NCBI GenBank assembly: GCA_964440735.1
Contig: CAYTTK010000161.1
Span: 1-5,667, forward strand
Length of the DNA: 5,667 nucleotides
Reading direction: 5' to 3'
From: CAZBWE01 sp964440735
Lineage (GTDB): Bacteria; Planctomycetota; Phycisphaerae; Sedimentisphaerales; Anaerobacaceae
The notes beneath the pieces were generated by a model, which saw nothing but the letters and a program-made list of their open reading frames with translations, was not told the DNA's origin and searched no databases. The position numbers were made by a program, and so were the translations under genes. Below are positions 5,285 through 5,667 of the stretch, piece by piece. Within the stretch, counting starts at the first letter, position 1. Every line of letters starts with the position of its first letter.

Positions 5285-5521
5285 CTAACTACTTCCATTA
5301 TTCTTTAAATTATCTATTATAGGTTTGATTTTTTTTAAGATTTGTTCTTCCCGTTCAAGTGTCAATTCGATTTCTCCAAAACGCTTGCTTCTTTCACCAA
5401 AATGCTTTCTCCATATTCCGCATGTCAATGATTCTGGGATTTCAGGAGGGTAATCACCATATTCCTTCTTGTAGTTTCTTCTCTCTTCGTCTCCTTGTTT
5501 TTCCCAATATTCGCAGAAGGT
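5285..5521 (-). pseudogene. 3' remnant of an unidentified gene, 5' half missing
   Basis: A minus-strand frame of 78 codons ends at TAG (5287-5285) and is closed upstream by TGA (5524-5522). It contains no ATG or GTG; the only possible start, a TTG, lies at residue 32. The translation has a real-protein look: FCEYWEKQGDEERRNYKKEY at the start, PPEIPESLTCGIWRKHFGE in the middle, and a charged probable helix (IELTLEREEQILKKI) near the end. The opposite strand gives a Phe/Ser-rich shadow, as expected of antisense to a Lys/Glu-rich gene. The family is not recognised. With no start and an abrupt edge against the nitronate monooxygenase fragment, it is best read as a truncated gene. Confidence 0.5.
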
Positions 5522-5524
5522 TCA

Positions 5525-5667
5525 TCGATAAAGTTGATTCCACTGATTGCTTCTGCAAGAGCGGCAAAACTGCTGCTGAAGACGTGGAAAAGGCGTTATA
5601 ATCGCCTCCCGGATGCTTTCGTTGTTGAAGGTCCGTTATCAGGGGGACATATAGCGGGTTACAGTTT
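5525..5667 (+). pseudogene. Nitronate monooxygenase-like flavin oxidoreductase, interior fragment (N-terminus missing, C-terminus beyond window)
   Basis: The frame reads IKLIPLIASARAAKLL, then KTWKRRYNRLPDAFVVEG and PLSGGHIAGYS, open to the right edge. This is the middle of the FMN-binding TIM-barrel family that includes nitronate monooxygenase (2-nitropropane dioxygenase) and FabK-like enoyl-ACP reductases. The SARAAK segment and the VVEGPLSGGH motif, with the His at 5648-5650 near the flavin site, are diagnostic. In full-length members roughly 110-130 residues precede this point, but upstream (before about 5513-5525) the sequence belongs to a different, minus-strand gene. No start codon with a ribosome binding site is seen, so the gene seems 5'-truncated and probably inactive. 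A contig join error could give the same picture. Confidence 0.7.

Noticed and set aside
5359..5601. 80-codon plus-strand open frame
   Set aside because: It is antisense to the Lys/Glu-rich minus-strand remnant and runs out of frame through the nitronate monooxygenase fragment.
1..5667. CRISPR array, tRNA or rRNA gene, complete transposase
   Set aside because: No regularly spaced identical repeats with unique spacers, no cloverleaf-like or rRNA-like segment and no transposase-like frame were seen by eye.

Overview
The window looks like a piece of an environmental bacterial chromosome of moderate GC. The best guess is Planctomycetota, perhaps a Phycisphaerae-like lineage. That guess rests on the second CxxCxxCC protein and on many degenerate dispersed repeats (CGCGGATTACACGGA, TTAGCCACGAA and TTAGTGCCTTTGTGGC types), and no marker gene is present to prove it. 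Six coding regions are well supported: a lipoprotein N-terminus, a protein kinase, ilvD, two CxxCxxCC proteins and a partial flavin oxidoreductase. Two further gene remnants also appear, one clear and one unidentified.

Layout, left to right. The minus strand carries the first 55 codons of a lipoprotein (1-165). Positions 166-770 hold no convincing gene: there is a nested palindromic repeat (188-352) and then a mosaic of dispersed repeats (386-760). Next on the minus strand is a two-gene unit: a Hanks-type Ser/Thr protein kinase (885-2036, TTG start, good promoter at 2143-2170) and, 12 nt past its stop, the first 33 codons of an N4/N6 DNA methyltransferase (771-872). The methyltransferase stops right after its catalytic motif DPPFN, where the repeat mosaic begins. 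Positions 2037-2464 contain the kinase leader and promoter and more palindromic repeats.

The plus strand then carries ilvD (2465-4132, dihydroxy-acid dehydratase of branched-chain amino acid synthesis). One nucleotide after its stop comes a CxxCxxCC (YkgJ-like) metal-binding protein (4134-4562). A palindromic repeat block follows, then a second, divergent CxxCxxCC protein (4745-5173). The right end (5285-5667) is a scar: the 3' part of an unidentified minus-strand gene meets, head to head, the interior of a plus-strand nitronate monooxygenase-like gene. Both lack their 5' halves.

IlvD is probably an Fe-S enzyme, and its immediate neighbour is a cysteine-cluster protein, so a metal-related link is possible but unproven. 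The most interesting item is the kinase plus methyltransferase fragment. It reads as the decayed remains of a kinase-associated DNA modification or defence locus, cut down by repeat-driven rearrangement. Repeats sit exactly at several gene boundaries, supplying or abutting stop codons and probably ribosome binding sites.
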